DNA of 64,000 bases from Flaccisagitta enflata (Eukaryota > Chaetognatha > Sagittoidea > Aphragmophora). This document shows, one piece after another, positions 1 to 12,584 of the stretch (the stretch's first letter is position 1; each line of letters starts with the position of its first letter). The notes under the pieces were generated by a model that was not told where the DNA came from, made no database searches, and saw only the letters and a list, made by a program, of their open reading frames with translations. Position numbers and translations under genes: made by a program. The stretch lies in contig OZ231126.1 of the NCBI GenBank assembly GCA_965153355.1, forward strand, positions 97,402,001 to 97,466,000, read 5' to 3'.

Positions 1-190
1 GGCAGTACCTAATCATAAAAACTGATTAGTAAAACTCAATTTAACACTATTCAAACATTAAAAACACTGTTTTATTGCCATATGGGGAGGAAAATCTTAG
101 ATTTGGTAAAGCGACGCGACGCAATGCGGGGAAGAAAATCAAAGGCAGGGGGGGAAATTAATCAAAGATCATAGAACTATATACATCCCT

Positions 191-364
191 GCAATATTGT
201 TGCGGACAAGTGGGCAGAGGCATCCAACCCAGAGCCTCACCACACTCCCATCAGAAATGCGCGTTTTTTGCGTTTTTAACTTGAGCATGATGGACTTATT
301 GAGTAATGGACCAATGGACTGACAAATAAAGCTTTTATAGAATTGTTTTTCCGCAACTAAAAAA
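191..364 (+). mobile_element. HINE-like element, 5'-variant copy
   Basis: The 5' arm GTTGCGGAC is at 199-207 and the 3' arm CCGCAAC at 351-357, followed by CTAAAAAA. The interior has the GTGGGCAG block and a decayed (GACN)n tract. The left end (GCAATATT before the arm) resembles the alternative 5' end of the 50089 copy rather than the usual GGCCGGATACACGG end. The 3' local hairpin is decayed. Confidence 0.6.
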
Positions 365-869
365 GGGAAAATCTTAATTTCAAGGAATGCATGTTTGATT
401 CAAAATCTTAAACTGGGGACGCAACTCTGAGCTTGTTTATTAGTCTGTTCATCCTTTTAATGGTCCATTCATGAAACAACTTTGAAAATGTGCATATTAA
501 AGGAAATGTGTTGAAAGAAGGGGGAGGGGAGTTGTGGGCCCCTGCCCATCCGTCTTTGTTACTTGTTTACAAGATCTTCGCGTTTTCAAAATGCTTTTCA
601 TTTGACTGTAAAAAAAGGCTGTTTCCACTTCTTTTTGAAAGCCCAGTAGTTACCACAGAGGATAGCAAAGAATATAGTTGGGGATAGTCATTTTGGCAAT
701 AACGTAATCCGGCAATAACGCATAAGATTTTTTAGTCCCTTGAGATCCGTTATAGCGGGATTTAACTGTAATTCATTTTATCTTTCTCTCTTTCTCTCTT
801 AATCTGTATAGCTATTCTTCTGTTTGTGAATTGGTCTGTCTATCTTTCTATTTTTCTTTTTATCTGTCT

Positions 870-870
<1 letters not shown>
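365..870. other. Gene-free stretch
   Basis: AT-rich sequence. A 65-codon open frame at 490-687 has no domain or splice context and is not called. Nothing else is recognisable before the (CT)n array. Confidence 0.5.

Positions 871-873
<3 letters not shown>

Positions 874-951
<78 letters not shown>
874..951. repeat. (CT)n microsatellite
   Basis: About 39 uninterrupted CT dinucleotides directly visible, preceded by CTGT/CTTT-rich decayed sequence. Confidence 0.97.
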
Positions 952-954
<3 letters not shown>

Positions 955-1555
955 TTCATACATTATTGAAAAACAAAAGAAAACAATTGATCCAGTGATG
1001 TTATGAATAAGTATATGAGTTGGACAACATTACATTAGCACCCAAAAACTAAGTAAGGACAAGAGCCTTTGGAGCACTCACTGGTGTTTTATGCACACCC
1101 ATCACAGCTATCCTTAGAATTATCAAAAAATTTCCACCTCAACCCTTATCAAAGAGTGACTCAATAGATACAAATCAACAGCAAGAAAAACCTATGATTG
1201 TCAGCTATTTATAAAATGTGCAAGTGACAAGAAAGAGTACCAGATTTGTGTGCGGGATTGTGACCCTACATTGATTTAAAGTGATTGATTAGAATTGATC
1301 TAATAAAAGTCATTAAATGACAAAAAAATACAAAATACAATTTTTTGAAACTTTTCCCAAGCCTTACTTGTTAAAAAACATGTATTGTAATGTATATTGT
1401 TATATAACATTTACTAGAAAAAGTGTAGCAAACCTTTTAAAATTCTTTCTATTTTTTTTTCTTTTTTATTCTTTTTTTCCTTTTTTCTTATCTTATCTCT
1501 TTTTTGTATAAAAAACTTTGTATATATTAAGTAGATACTGCAGTGAAATACTCTA
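952..1555. other. Gene-free AT-rich stretch
   Basis: No coding, RNA or transposon signature could be supported. The T-rich run at 1441-1505 makes only spurious open frames. Confidence 0.5.
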
Positions 1556-1618
1556 CAATGTAGCACCGAAGCAGAAGCGGAAGCGGAAGCAGAAGCAAAA
1601 GCAGAAGCAAAAGCTGTG

Positions 1619-2730
1619 CTTCATAAGGAGATATTCCGTGGCGTTCTACTACAGCGTATTAAACCGCCAAAAATCGTTTCAAAAATGCAAAAAAATGGAT
1701 TATTGTGACAAAAATTATGAATCTTTGTCACAAAAATGCTGGAAAAGGCCGTTTTGAAACGGGCGTTCTTATGCAGTTTCAAAACGATCTTATATTGTCG
1801 TTTCAAAACCACAAGTATGCGCAACTTTTGAAACAAATATTGCGGCATAGTTGATGTATCAAAACTTTGCAATTCTAAAGTTTTAAAACCATGAGATTTT
1901 TGTGTTTCAAAACGCTTGAAAACAGGGCTAAAGTAACGGCCAGCAAGGGAAAAAATCTATTCATCTTTGTAATCTTATCACCTTTTTTACCGTTTTGAAA
2001 ACGCAAAAAATTGAAGTACTGAAACTAAGAAAAAATTCATTTGAAAATTGAAATACGGTTATAAGCCAGCTGACTTTACCCAAACTGAAATAAATGGAAG
2101 AGGGCCCCGTTAGCCCTCACTGACTGGCTAATACGCACGCCACTCTTGGTTTTCCATGACACTGAAACTGAAAGACATCCTTTTGGGCAGCAGCTCCGAA
2201 GGGGTTGATGACCTATGCTTTCACACAGGGGGAGTTTTCTCCTCCTCTTTCTTCTTCTCCTTTGTATCCCCCTTTCCCCCAACCTCCAGGCCCATATCTC
2301 AGCCTCAAGACCTCACCTCAAGACCTATGCTTTCACACATATCGGCAATTTTCTCCTTCTTCTCCTTCGTCCCCCCTCCCCCCCTCAGATCCCAGGCTCG
2401 TGACCCAAATTACAGTCTTGAGGCCTGAAGGCCCAAATCCTTGTCTGGAGGCCCAGATCCCCGCCTTGAAGCCCAAATCTTAGCCTCGAGGTCCCAATCC
2501 CACCCAAGAGACCCAGATCCCAACCTCAAAAAAAGCCATTTTAAAACTGCAAGTATGCCTGCGTTTTGAAACCCCAGATTACTGCCACTAAAGGACATTG
2601 TTGTATGCATAAATGGTTTTTTGGTCGTTCTGAAACTGTTGCATACTAGAAGTTTTGAGACGTCGTTCCCCTATTTGGGACAAAAACGCAATAAGAACGC
2701 CGACGAAATACCTGTTCATAAGATAGTAGA
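1619..2730. repeat. Imperfect foldback element
   Basis: The left end (1619-1648, CTTCATAAGGAGATATTCCG then TGGCGTTCT) is the approximate inverse of the right end (2696-2727, AGAACGCC then GACGAAATACC and TTCATAAG). Both ends abut GGAAGC-type hexamer repeats (1565-1616; 2729-2780). The interior has many TTTGAAAC/GTTTCAAA motifs in both orientations and holds a partial copy of the GGGCAGC-ended family. Arm identity is modest, so this is a tentative call. Confidence 0.4.
2185..2530 (+). mobile_element. Partial GGGCAGC-ended foldback element
   Basis: The left terminus GGGCAGCAGCTCCGAAGGGG is followed by GATGACCTATGCTTTCACAC, as in the copies at 3839 and 43938. The second of these blocks recurs in direct orientation near 2318. 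It is followed by about 21-bp repeats of the CCCAAATCCCAGCCT type. No matching inverted right end was found, so the copy is incomplete. Confidence 0.6.
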
Positions 2731-2814
2731 AGCGGAAGCGGAAGCGGGAGCTTTACTATTTGAAATGGTGGAAGCGGTCAAGAAATATACCGCTTCTGCA
2801 TCTCTAATCACAAC

Positions 2815-2888
2815 CAACAGACAGACAGATAATCAGGCAGAGAAACAGACTGACAGACAAACAGTAAGACAGACAGACAGACTGATAC

Positions 2889-2923
<35 letters not shown>

Positions 2924-3056
2924 CACAGACTGACAGACAGAAAGACAAAAAGATGGAAAGACGGAAAGACAGAAAGACAGACAGAAAGACAGACAGAAAG
3001 ACAGACAGAAAGACAGACAGACAGATTGACAGACAATAATGACTGACAGACAGTCT

Positions 3057-3098
<42 letters not shown>

Positions 3099-3275
3099 TA
3101 GTATGAAATAAGGAAAGATGGAAAGATGGAAAGACAGACAAAGACAGATAGACAGAAAGACAGACAGACAGACGGACAGACAAACAGACAGACAGAAAGA
3201 CAGACAGACAGACAGATAGACAGTCAGAAAGACAGACAGACAGGTTGACAGACAATAATGACTGACAGACAGTCT

Positions 3276-3313
<38 letters not shown>

Positions 3314-3364
3314 TAGACAGACAGTCGGAAATGAGGAAAGATGGAAAGATGGAAAGACAGACAA

Positions 3365-3415
<51 letters not shown>

Positions 3416-3530
3416 AAGACAGACAGACAGACAGACAGACAGACACACAGACAGCTAGACACTCAGGAAGACACACACACAGACAGACAGCTAGACGGAC
3501 CAAAAGGCGGATTGACAGACTGACAAACAA
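2815..3530. repeat. (CAGA)n compound array with higher-order duplication
   Basis: Degenerate CAGA tetranucleotide array. A larger block (TTGACAGACAATAATGACTG, then a CAGA run, then GGAAAGATGGAAAGAC) occurs at about 3025-3140 and again at about 3243-3360, so a roughly 220-bp unit was duplicated. Long Cys/Leu/Ser or Asp/Arg/Gln frames here are products of the tetranucleotide, not genes. Confidence 0.95.
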
Positions 3531-3838
3531 TTTTAAAGAGACGGACAGAGGGATAAAATGGTTGAGCGGGCAGACGGATGTTGTACTGAGAATTTGCCTG
3601 TATTCTGTAAAGTGAGAACGGTTCTTAAAAGGACTTCTCGGGGGGGTAACGTATTAAAAGTTTGATCGAGAAATTCAATCGGTATGAGATATCTAATTTG
3701 CATCTCTGTGAATATATACACTCAGCTTGTTCTCTAATCAATCTCTGCTATTACTTCCATCCCATTTTAAATCCATGATTCCTCCTTCCTCTCCTCTCCT
3801 CTCGATCTATTTATCTCATTCTTCCTCTTCTTCCTTTT

Positions 3839-4357
3839 GGGCAGCGGCGCCGAAGGGGTCGATGACCTATGCTTTCACGCATATGGGGAATTTTCTCTTT
3901 TTCCTCCTCTTCCTTCTTCCTCTTCTTCTTCTTCTATGTACCTCCCCCCCCATGAATCCCAGTCTCCAGGCCCAAATTCCAGTCTCAAGGACCAAATCCC
4001 AGTCTTGAGGGCCAAATCCCCGTCTCAAGGCCCAAATCCTAGCCTTAAGGCCCAAATCCTAGCCTGGAGGGCTAGATCCCAGCCTTGAGGCCTAAATCTC
4101 AGCCTTGAGGTCCAAATCCCAGCCAAACGGCCCAGATCCCAACCTTGGATTTGGGCCCAAAGGCTAGGATTAGGGCCTCGAGATGGGGATTTGGCCCTCA
4201 AGACTGGGATTTGGAGCTTTAGACTGGAATTTGGGCCTTGAGACTGGGATTCGAGGGTGAGGGGGGACAAAGAAGGAGGAGAAGAAGGAGGAGGAGAAGG
4301 AGAAAATTCCCCATATGTGTGAAAACATAGGTCATCGACCCCTATGGAGCAGCTGCC
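3839..4357 (+). mobile_element. GGGCAGC-ended foldback element, complete
   Basis: The left end GGGCAGCGGCGCCGAAGGGG, then GATGACCTATGCTTTCAC, is inverted at the right end (GTGAAAACATAGGTCATCGA, then CCCCTATGGAGCAGCTGCC). Pyrimidine-rich CTT/CTCC tracts on the left pair with GAAGGAG tracts on the right. The centre has about 21-bp repeats, CCCAAATCCCAGCCTTGAGG on the left half and their inverse on the right half. The whole element could fold back on itself. No coding capacity. Confidence 0.8.
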
Positions 4358-4924
4358 TTGCTTACAGGGTACGGCAAAGTGCCCAAGCAGGCAAGTATTG
4401 CTTGTATGCAGCAAGCCGATTTTGTAGGCAGAATGAAGAAATCATGAGAAAAAAAGAAAAGGAAACAAGAAGTAAACAAGGAATCAAAGAGATTTTTTTT
4501 TCCTGAAATTGTATTGTTGCCAAACTTTGAGAAAGTTTACTTTCATACTACTTTCATCAAAAAACATTTAAAACTCTAACATTGTAGATAGATATATAAC
4601 TATTTTCAAAAGGCGAGGTATCGCTATGCAGATTTAGTAGGCAGGAACTAGTGAAACAAGCCCAAGAGGGCAACAGTCGCGTGCGTCTGGAAATGACAAA
4701 CAAAAAAGTTCCTCCCCCAAGGCCCCGCGATACGTATTGATACAAAACCAATACAATATTGATACAATATCGATACAATATCGATACAATAGTGATATAA
4801 TACAATACAATGTTACACCCAAAATGACCAAAAATAACCAAAAATAACAATAAAAACCTTAAATACCCAAAAATACCTAAAAATACCTTAAGTACCCTCA
4901 AGTACCCTGAGTACATTTAGATAC

Positions 4925-5019
4925 TAAATAAAGTCCAAAATTTAGAAATGTGACCGATGGACGAATGGACCAACCGACCGACAGAGCAAGGTGTAGAGTC
5001 GCGTGCATACGACTAAAAA
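4925..5019 (+). mobile_element. HINE-like element, 3' part
   Basis: A short (GACN)n tract (GACCAACCGACCGACAGAGC), then AAGGTGTAGAG, a decayed hairpin GTCGCGTGCATACGAC and CTAAAAAT, match the 3' half of the family. The 5' end is not recognisable. Confidence 0.6.
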
Positions 5020-5096
5020 TCAGGCTTGTAAGCAGCCAAAAATTTTGCCGCGCCCTGCCTTGCTTCCCCTCCAACTTCAACTGCAACAATCTTAGG

Positions 5097-5140
5097 CAGG
5101 TCACGGGTACCGCTGACCATCTTACGCTTTTGCGACTATT
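5097..5140 (-). repeat. Dispersed about 40-bp motif
   Basis: On the minus strand this reads AATAGTCGCAAAAGCGTAAG, then ATGGTCAGCGGTACCCGT. The same motif is at 43861-43903 (+) and, in shorter form, at 57255-57283 (+). At the latter two sites it lies 35-60 bp outside a GGGCAGC-ended foldback element. Origin unknown. Confidence 0.6.
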
Positions 5141-5501
5141 TCTCCTCCTCTCACTGTTTCTCCTCCTCCCCCTCTTTCCTCTCTTTTTGTTTTCATTCAC
5201 CAGGAAAACAAGAACTTGTCTTGCAGCGATGCGCAATTGTGCCTTGAGTCTCAAGGTTTCCATTCAATGTTTTCTTTCTTCGAAAAAATTCCATCAATCA
5301 TGAAATATATTTCTTGAAGAATGTTAAGACGTGAATCATGGTCGCTGTATGTAAATTCTCACTGTGAAAGGGTGTGTCCTTAGATGCAAGTAGGTGCGTA
5401 GGTTGGTAAATAGGTCTAACTTGCGATTTTTTCTATAAATGATTTTGAGGGTTTCATTCTTGATTTCTTTATGCTTTCATATCCAATTATATGCCATCTC
5501 C

Positions 5502-5595
5502 AGAGGACGCGTCTAAAGGACATCTTGAAAACGTCAGACAACGAGAGAAGGAAACATTCTGGAATGATTATCAAAAAGAATGGAATTATAAAAGA
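5502..5595 (+). CDS. Candidate internal exon, unrecognised
   Basis: A pyrimidine-rich stretch ending CCATCTCCAG is followed by AG, then GAC GCG TCT AAA..., open to a GTAATT donor. The translation is DASKGHLENVRQREKETFWN, then DYQKEWNYKR: charged and coding-like, unlike the surrounding low-complexity sequence. From the ATG at 5491 the same frame runs to TAG at 5629. I do not recognise the family and see no partner exons, so this may be chance. Confidence 0.3.
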
Positions 5596-5932
5596 GTAAT
5601 TGTCACTACTTCTACACATTCATATCTGTAGAACACTATTACAACTCCCTCTTAACATCCTTTCTTACCCCTTCTCTCTTTTTCCCTCTCGTCTGACTCC
5701 CACGATATATTTCCTCCATTTCCTTCTCCTCCCCCTTCTTTCTCCTCCTCTTCCTCCTATTTCGATTTAAAATGTTTTTGCAAACGCTCCAGGCGCTGGT
5801 CATTGAACGTGAAGTGAAAATTTCAAAATAAACAAAGGAATTGAAGACGAGGCTTAAGATAAACAACAAACGGAAGAACAACAACAACAACTTGGGTGGC
5901 AAAGGAGTGAAGTGCGGACGCATCATCCACTT

Positions 5933-6116
<184 letters not shown>

Positions 6117-6200
6117 AATATGGCCTGCTCCTTTCAGTCGGTTTGTCGGTCTGTCTGTCTTTCTTTTTAGGGGGAATAAAACTACGAAAGTAAGCAAGCA

Positions 6201-6235
6201 AGAAAGAAAGAGAGAAAGAAAGAAAGAAAGAATAA

Positions 6236-6315
<80 letters not shown>

Positions 6316-6340
6316 AAAAAAAAGAAAAAAAAAGAAAGAA
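6201..6340. repeat. (AAAG)n microsatellite
   Basis: About 33 GAAA/AAAG units, decaying to A-rich sequence on the right. Confidence 0.95.
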
Positions 6341-6489
6341 AAAATAGAATTGAGAAAGATTTCATAAATTCTCTAAATCCTTCTGTGCACTGATTTGCAT
6401 ACGACTACCTCCGTGTTTTTGCGAATAATACTTTCTTTAGCTTTGTAAATAAACTTGATGGTTGTGTCTTCTAATCGTCTTTGTATAAC

Positions 6490-6493
<4 letters not shown>

Positions 6494-6572
<79 letters not shown>
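6494..6572. repeat. (GA)n microsatellite
   Basis: About 39 uninterrupted GA dinucleotides. Confidence 0.97.
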
Positions 6573-6575
<3 letters not shown>

Positions 6576-7885
6576 ATACGTTTAAGCCTAAGGATTCATC
6601 GACTTTCAAGAAGACTGTTTGATGGTAGTTTGGTTATTTTGTGCAATTTCGTCCACAAGTCTGCTATAATCATGTTCCAAAGCCGCCAAAACATTACGGC
6701 CATTTACTACCTAGAACACACAAAAATAGACAGAATAGGAATTGGTTGGTACCAATATATATCAATATATAAACCAATATAGGATTCACAAAAAAAAAAA
6801 GATCTCCAGAATATCTTAAGTATTTTTTGTTACATCTCTGGCCAATTCTCCGGGTTTTAAAACTACCTGGGTATGGATTTACTGGGCACATTAACACAAA
6901 TGTTTCAGATTATTGCAATTCAATTTTTAGAAGAGTTATTGCTCAAAATGCTTTGCGATATATTTATGGTCTAGATAGTGCGAATCGTCTTCTCTGTCCT
7001 CTCTGATTTACTTCATGTGTGGCATTTGTCAAAGGAATTTGGTTAACATGCCATTGAGTATCCCCCCAAAAAAGAAAATGTAATGGCATTGTCATGGAAA
7101 TGTATCTATAATGAATTGCTTACGTGTGGTGCCCAGGTAAAGAAATGAAAGAGAGAAAAAAACCTATTAGGACCTCCTTGCAAAGCTTTAACTAAGCTGT
7201 AAAAACGTCCCGAATGTAAGTGTATACCTTCTCAACAAGGGCCTATATCCGATTCTTACAGCTCGCCCTTTCAGCTTTGGCCTTCCGCCCAAATGTCTAT
7301 CCTAAACGTGTGTGGCAACTATACATATATACAGGCCGTTGGGTCATTCATTTCTTACCACCGTGTGCGTGTTTTGACCACGCCTCGCCTCTCCCCGCCC
7401 CCCATCCCCGTCCCATTTTCACGCAGCCCTACTCTTCCAAAACCATGTAGGCCTCGATTTATATACCAGGCGGTAAAAATCGATTTCATCCCTCCATCAA
7501 CGATGAATATATTTTCATGCCTCCCAGACACTAGAAGAAGAAGAAGCTATAGAGAGAAAGATATCAGAAGCTGGGATTATAATCGTTTGGCATATTTGAT
7601 AAACACTCCAAGAAAGAAAAACTTTAAGCCCTCGTATATATATTTTTAAGGCGCGCATCTCGGGATTGGCAGATACCAAGAAATGCTTCGTGACCAATGA
7701 GGAGGCTGATAGAATGGCAACGGACCAATAGAGGGCGGAATTGGCGGATCGGATGATGTAATGGCGCTGAATAATGAAAAACAAGGCCGAGAGATGTCCA
7801 ATAGATGCGTCCTCTTTAGATAAAAGATATTAAGATAATAGGATAGAAATATTAAGAGATATAAATTTAGAAGAAGAAGAAGAAT
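6573..7885. other. Gene-free stretch
   Basis: No supported gene. The CT- and CCAAT-like motifs near 7690-7730 are not enough to call a promoter. Open frames at 7220-7649 lack domain or splice support. Confidence 0.45.
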
Positions 7886-8523
7886 AATTCTGAATTTGAA
7901 TTTGAATCTATTGTCCATATAAGCGATGACACATATGTACAGCGACAAGGACATGGCTGATGCCACAAATGTTGTTCAATCAATAAATAACATTTTTCTA
8001 CTTCTACTCGTTCATGATAAGCGCAGGTTAAATAATCTATGATTCAATTTTGCAAATTTCTTGTTTTCAATCAGTTCATAGTAATCAACCCATGGGGTTT
8101 ATCTTTTTCAGTTACAAAAATAGCACAAGTACGGAAAAATAGGATTCATTAATTTTCCGAGGTAGCTGTCCTCATTTCGTTTTTACCATGGACCAAGTCC
8201 CACATTCTGATTATCTGTCTCAGTACAGTCTGGCATTTCTCAGTATCATCCGTGTATATATCCTTGAAATTTATCTTAGACTCGGCACCCTTCATATTTA
8301 TCATTTCCCATCTAACACAGTCGTCAATTCTATGGCTTTCATCATCCATTACCCCACAATCGTCACATGTTTTAGTTTTGAATTTTGTTGAAAAATTGTT
8401 TGCGCATTGAAGTATCCCTGCCCTCCCCATAATCAACGCTCTTGTTGCGATGATTTTCTGGTTTTCCCAGATTAATGGCGATGGTGTTCTTTTGTAATTT
8501 GGATTGTTTAGTACTGCCTCCAA
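7886..8523 (-). mobile_element. 5'-truncated LINE (non-LTR retrotransposon) 3' tail
   Basis: A minus-strand frame at 8523-8149 ends a polyprotein-like tail. It contains ATRALIMGRAGILQCANNF, followed by a Cys-x2-Cys-x8-His-x4-Cys knuckle (CDDCGVMDDESHRIDDC). That is the arrangement seen downstream of reverse transcriptase in several LINE clades. The 3' untranslated tail continues to about 7886 and ends in TTCAAATTCAAATTC-type short repeats, typical of LINE ends. The reverse transcriptase core is missing: upstream sequence (above 8523) runs into a (GAA)n array. Non-functional remnant. Confidence 0.65.
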
Positions 8524-8564
8524 ATATTTTGTTTTTGTTTTTTGCTTAGTTTCGTTCCGGTTTT

Positions 8565-8656
8565 TTGAAGAAGAAGAAGAAGAAGAAGAAGAAGAAGAAG
8601 AAGAAGAAGAAGAAGAAGAAGAAGAAGAAGAAGAAGAAGAAGAAGAAGAAGAAGAA
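8565..8656. repeat. (GAA)n microsatellite
   Basis: About 30 GAA triplets, decaying rightward into AGAAC/AAGAA repeats to about 8765. Confidence 0.95.
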
Positions 8657-9042
8657 TGAGAAAAAGAAGAAGAAGTAGGAGAAGAAGTAGAAGAAGAAGC
8701 AGACAGAGAAAAACAATAACAAGATCAAGAACAAGAACAAGAAAAAGAACAAAAACAAGAAGAGGAAGTAAAAGAATGCAGTAGAAGGGATTAGAAAATG
8801 AAGAGAAACCCTTAAAAAAGTTGTTTAAAAAATTTCATGTGACCGACATACCTTCCTACCTAACTACAGACACAGCCTCTTATATAAATGCGAGGACGCG
8901 ACTAAAAAGGGGAGAAGATCACATCGCCTTGGCCTCGGCAGTGTGTGTGGGCCTGAGAGAGACAATTTTGCCATCGGAAAAAATGTTTATTCTCGGGCCT
9001 CAATTTATTTTCTTTAATTCAGCGCACATTACAAAATCCAGT

Positions 9043-9046
<4 letters not shown>

Positions 9047-9129
<83 letters not shown>
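9047..9129. repeat. (GA)n microsatellite
   Basis: About 41 uninterrupted GA dinucleotides. Confidence 0.97.
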
Positions 9130-9134
<5 letters not shown>

Positions 9135-12100
9135 ATATGTATATAGAAAGAGGGGAGGAAAAGTCTTCAATTTCCTTTGCCAAATTTAAACACATATAAA
9201 CTGAAAGACGTTCGCGCGAGAGAGTGAGAAAGAAGGAGAGAAACAGAAACGAGAAATTTTTTGCCTTGGTAAAAAAAAAAATAAAAAAGAAAAGAAAAGG
9301 AGAAGGAAAAATATTAAAACTGCAAAAAAGAAAAACGAGAATTTTTGTGTGGTTTCCTCCTCTTTTTCCCTTTTTCCTTTCGCTCTCGTTAAATTCACGT
9401 GTTGGACAATTTTGCTTATTTTACTTTGATGCGCGCCAGAAAAAAGATCCCAACCCAAGTATCAACACATCAACAACAATCTCCCATTTGGAAACATGTT
9501 TTTTTTTCTTGTTTCAAATCGCGTCGATGAATTTTGTTATTTCAGTCTCAGGTCAAAAAAATACTTGTGTTTTTTCAAATGTTTGGAGAATCAAGAGGGA
9601 TGGATTGATGCCATAACTTGGTTCATTTTCCGTTTTCACATTTGTAAAACATTTGCGAGCTTTCGCGGGCAACTTTTCAGTATCGATTGCAGAATCTTCT
9701 CTTAGCAAAGGATCATCTTTACTTTTCTTTTTAATCATTCAAGCAAAAGAAAAATGCTGGAATCTTGTCCATACGTGATTATATCTACCATTTGTTCCCA
9801 AGTTTCTTACGAAAACGTACGGTATCATTTTGTCCATTTTGTCCCTCATTACGTTATATACCGGTCCCGTAAATGAATCACAAGTCATTTTCTTCGTTGT
9901 CATCAAATAAATGACTTGCGAGGTGTAAGTTGTTAAAGAAAAGAGTTGTAAAATCCACGTCAAAATTTAGAAGCATGAAAAAATCAAATGAAAAAAGAAT
10001 CCCCTCATGAGTCATTTATCATATGTTTTCGAAAGAAACTTTGATATAACAAAATGACATTTTGAAATTTACCACCTCAATTTTCTCCAAACCACACATT
10101 TCAAGGGCCTCACCATGAAGCCGCTTCATAACCAATTGCAAAATCTCTATTGAGACATGAAATTCCATGCTTTATATAATGAAACGCCTTGATGTCGGGT
10201 GCGCCATAGCGTTGCGCCAGTGTTTTATCTTTAATTTGTTGTAACTTTTTCAACATTTCCCATTTGTCATTGGCCTTGTACGTCTTCCACTTGAAGCTTT
10301 CGCTATTCTTCTCGGCTCCTTCCTATTGGCTGATTGCCAACTAAACCCTGCTCTCATTGGTCCAATTTACCGAGTCCAGCGTAACTTTCCAATGATTCCA
10401 TTTTATGCGCTTCATTTCACCGGAAAGTCGCGTTTCTGCTGCGCCACATTTGGATTTGATATGATTATTCTTTTTTTTTCAAAACCTTATTTGTTTTTCT
10501 ATCATTTTGTAACATTATTCATCAATTTTTTCTCCGGAAATGAAAGTACTTCCTCTTTCTTCGTTCTTGCTTGGAACCATTACGCCGGTAAGTTCTATTC
10601 TTCTTTTATTGGACAACAGGGCGATTTTTTTATATACCTTTTATGACGTTTATTCACTCGAGTTGTGTAGCACAATGAGCAAATAAAAATAAACAAACAA
10701 CGACAATGTGATGATCTAGCACAGGTGTCATAGTGCAAGTAAAAACGAAAAACTAATCAAATTATTAGCTTATAATTCGAATGAGTGAATTTGCAGGAAA
10801 GTCAGCAAATTTAGAAAAGAATTTGCTCTGACGGTTAGCAGTCATTTCTTCCCATGCAGGGCGACCAAGCGCATGCTGGAGGTCAGTCACGCTCTATCTC
10901 CAGGAGTAGTGAAACAACTTCCGAAATATTGAGTTGTAAACTACTCGTAGTCTACTCCTTTATATTAACGTCCTCACATTTGTTGCATTTCATGTCCATC
11001 TTCCGATCGGTTGGTCGGTCGGTTGATTGGATGGTCAATCTGTCAATCGGTTGGTCCGCCACGCATTTGTTGAAATATTCTTAATCAGCGAGGTGCACAT
11101 ATTAGCCTTGTTTAATTTATGGACCAGAAATAAGCTGTAAGTGATCTGACGGGGAAGATGAGATTGAAATTTTGACACAGTACAGAGTTTTACGTTTAAG
11201 GACATTGAGATAAACGGAGTTTCACCGATAACGTCCACCACATCTATGGACTTAGTAAAAGTCGGTCTTGAAAATCCAGTCGGTCTTGAATTAGGACTGA
11301 TTTTATGGTGAAAAATTAAAGATTTCTCTGAAAAAAAAAAACTTTAAAAGAGAAAAATTCAGCTTAGTCTGTTTGTAATATGATAAAAAAAAAGTCTTTA
11401 GATAGAAGACTTTATTCATGAATGATACGAGAAGTAAAAAAATTACATTCTTCATACAGTTCTCACTTTTTACATAAGTCGGTCTTAATCCTGACTCGGT
11501 CTTGAAATGGACCATAAGAGTCAATCACAGTTGCCTCCTGTCTTTGAAACTAATCTTTGCTTCGAAACATTTTTTTTTTATTTTTGTTGGTAACGGTCGA
11601 CTTTTTTGCCGCATCCACCACTTCCGCTTCAAATATAAAAACAGTTGAGCTTTACTTGACCACATGCCAAGGGACTGGGCAAAATTATGCCTTATATTTC
11701 TATAGAGAAGCTGCCCTATTGATTAACTACAAAAATCTCTTGTTGGACTGCGAATACTATGCCTTAAAGGCGGGCATGCCTAAATAGCTGGTGCGCTATA
11801 GCGGTGCACCACTGTACTGGTAGCTATCCCGCTCATCAAATTGGAAGTTTTAAATTGATTTTCTATTTTGACCCCCAAAGAAACTCCAAATGGCATCCAA
11901 AACATGGCATCTATCCTTTACACTTAGTATACCTCTAAGTATGAAATTGCTTCCAAGGCAATAGCTCCGACCTCAGTGCTACGACTGTGCCCTTAATCAT
12001 GAATGTCGACAATATAAAAAAGATCTTTTTCGGTACAAAAATTGTCGTCCCTGGTCTGTACAACGACTTTTGAAACTGAGTCTGAAGGCCTCCAATCTTA

Positions 12101-12580
12101 GCTTAAACCGCCATTATGCTGTCCGTCCACCACCATCTCTGCCAAACCAAGTGCAACCATGATTTCTCCAAGTTATAACAGTTTTTGGACAGCGGTCCTT
12201 AAAGGGATGTAGGACCTATGTGTTAGACGTGGCTATGAAATTTCTTGGGAAATCAACCCAGGGTTTTGACGAAGAACATTAGCCCTTATTGAACTACAAA
12301 GTGATCAATCACAATTGACAAAAAATATTAAGCTTAAGCTAGCAAAAACATTACCAGTTATTATTGTGTTAAGATTGATTACCCTGTACTTCTCTACTGT
12401 TTTCTATCTTATTGAATAGTTTCAGGGCCCAGGGTATGGCCGACAATTTGTTATACTTGTTTAAAATCATGCCATTGTTTTGGATACATAGCTTCCATGG
12501 AAAGCATATATACACAGCCATCAATCTCGTTTGAAAAAATCTTTTAAGCTTTTTCTCTAAGATACGTCAACTGAGTGATC
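9130..12580. other. Gene-free stretch
   Basis: AT-rich, mostly unique sequence without a supportable gene. A (GTCG/GTTG)n patch at 11005-11055 may be an eroded HINE-like core. The frame at 11557-11787 begins only with TTG and is rejected. Confidence 0.45.
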
Positions 12581-12584
12581 CTAA

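Noticed and set aside
2808-3530. Long Cys/Leu/Ser and Asp/Arg/Gln/Thr open frames
   Set aside because: They are translations of the CAGA/TCTG tetranucleotide array; a period of four keeps frames open, and no domain or codon bias is present.
11557-11787. Frame with a signal-peptide-like start
   Set aside because: It begins at TTG with no in-frame ATG near the start, and has no domain or splice context.
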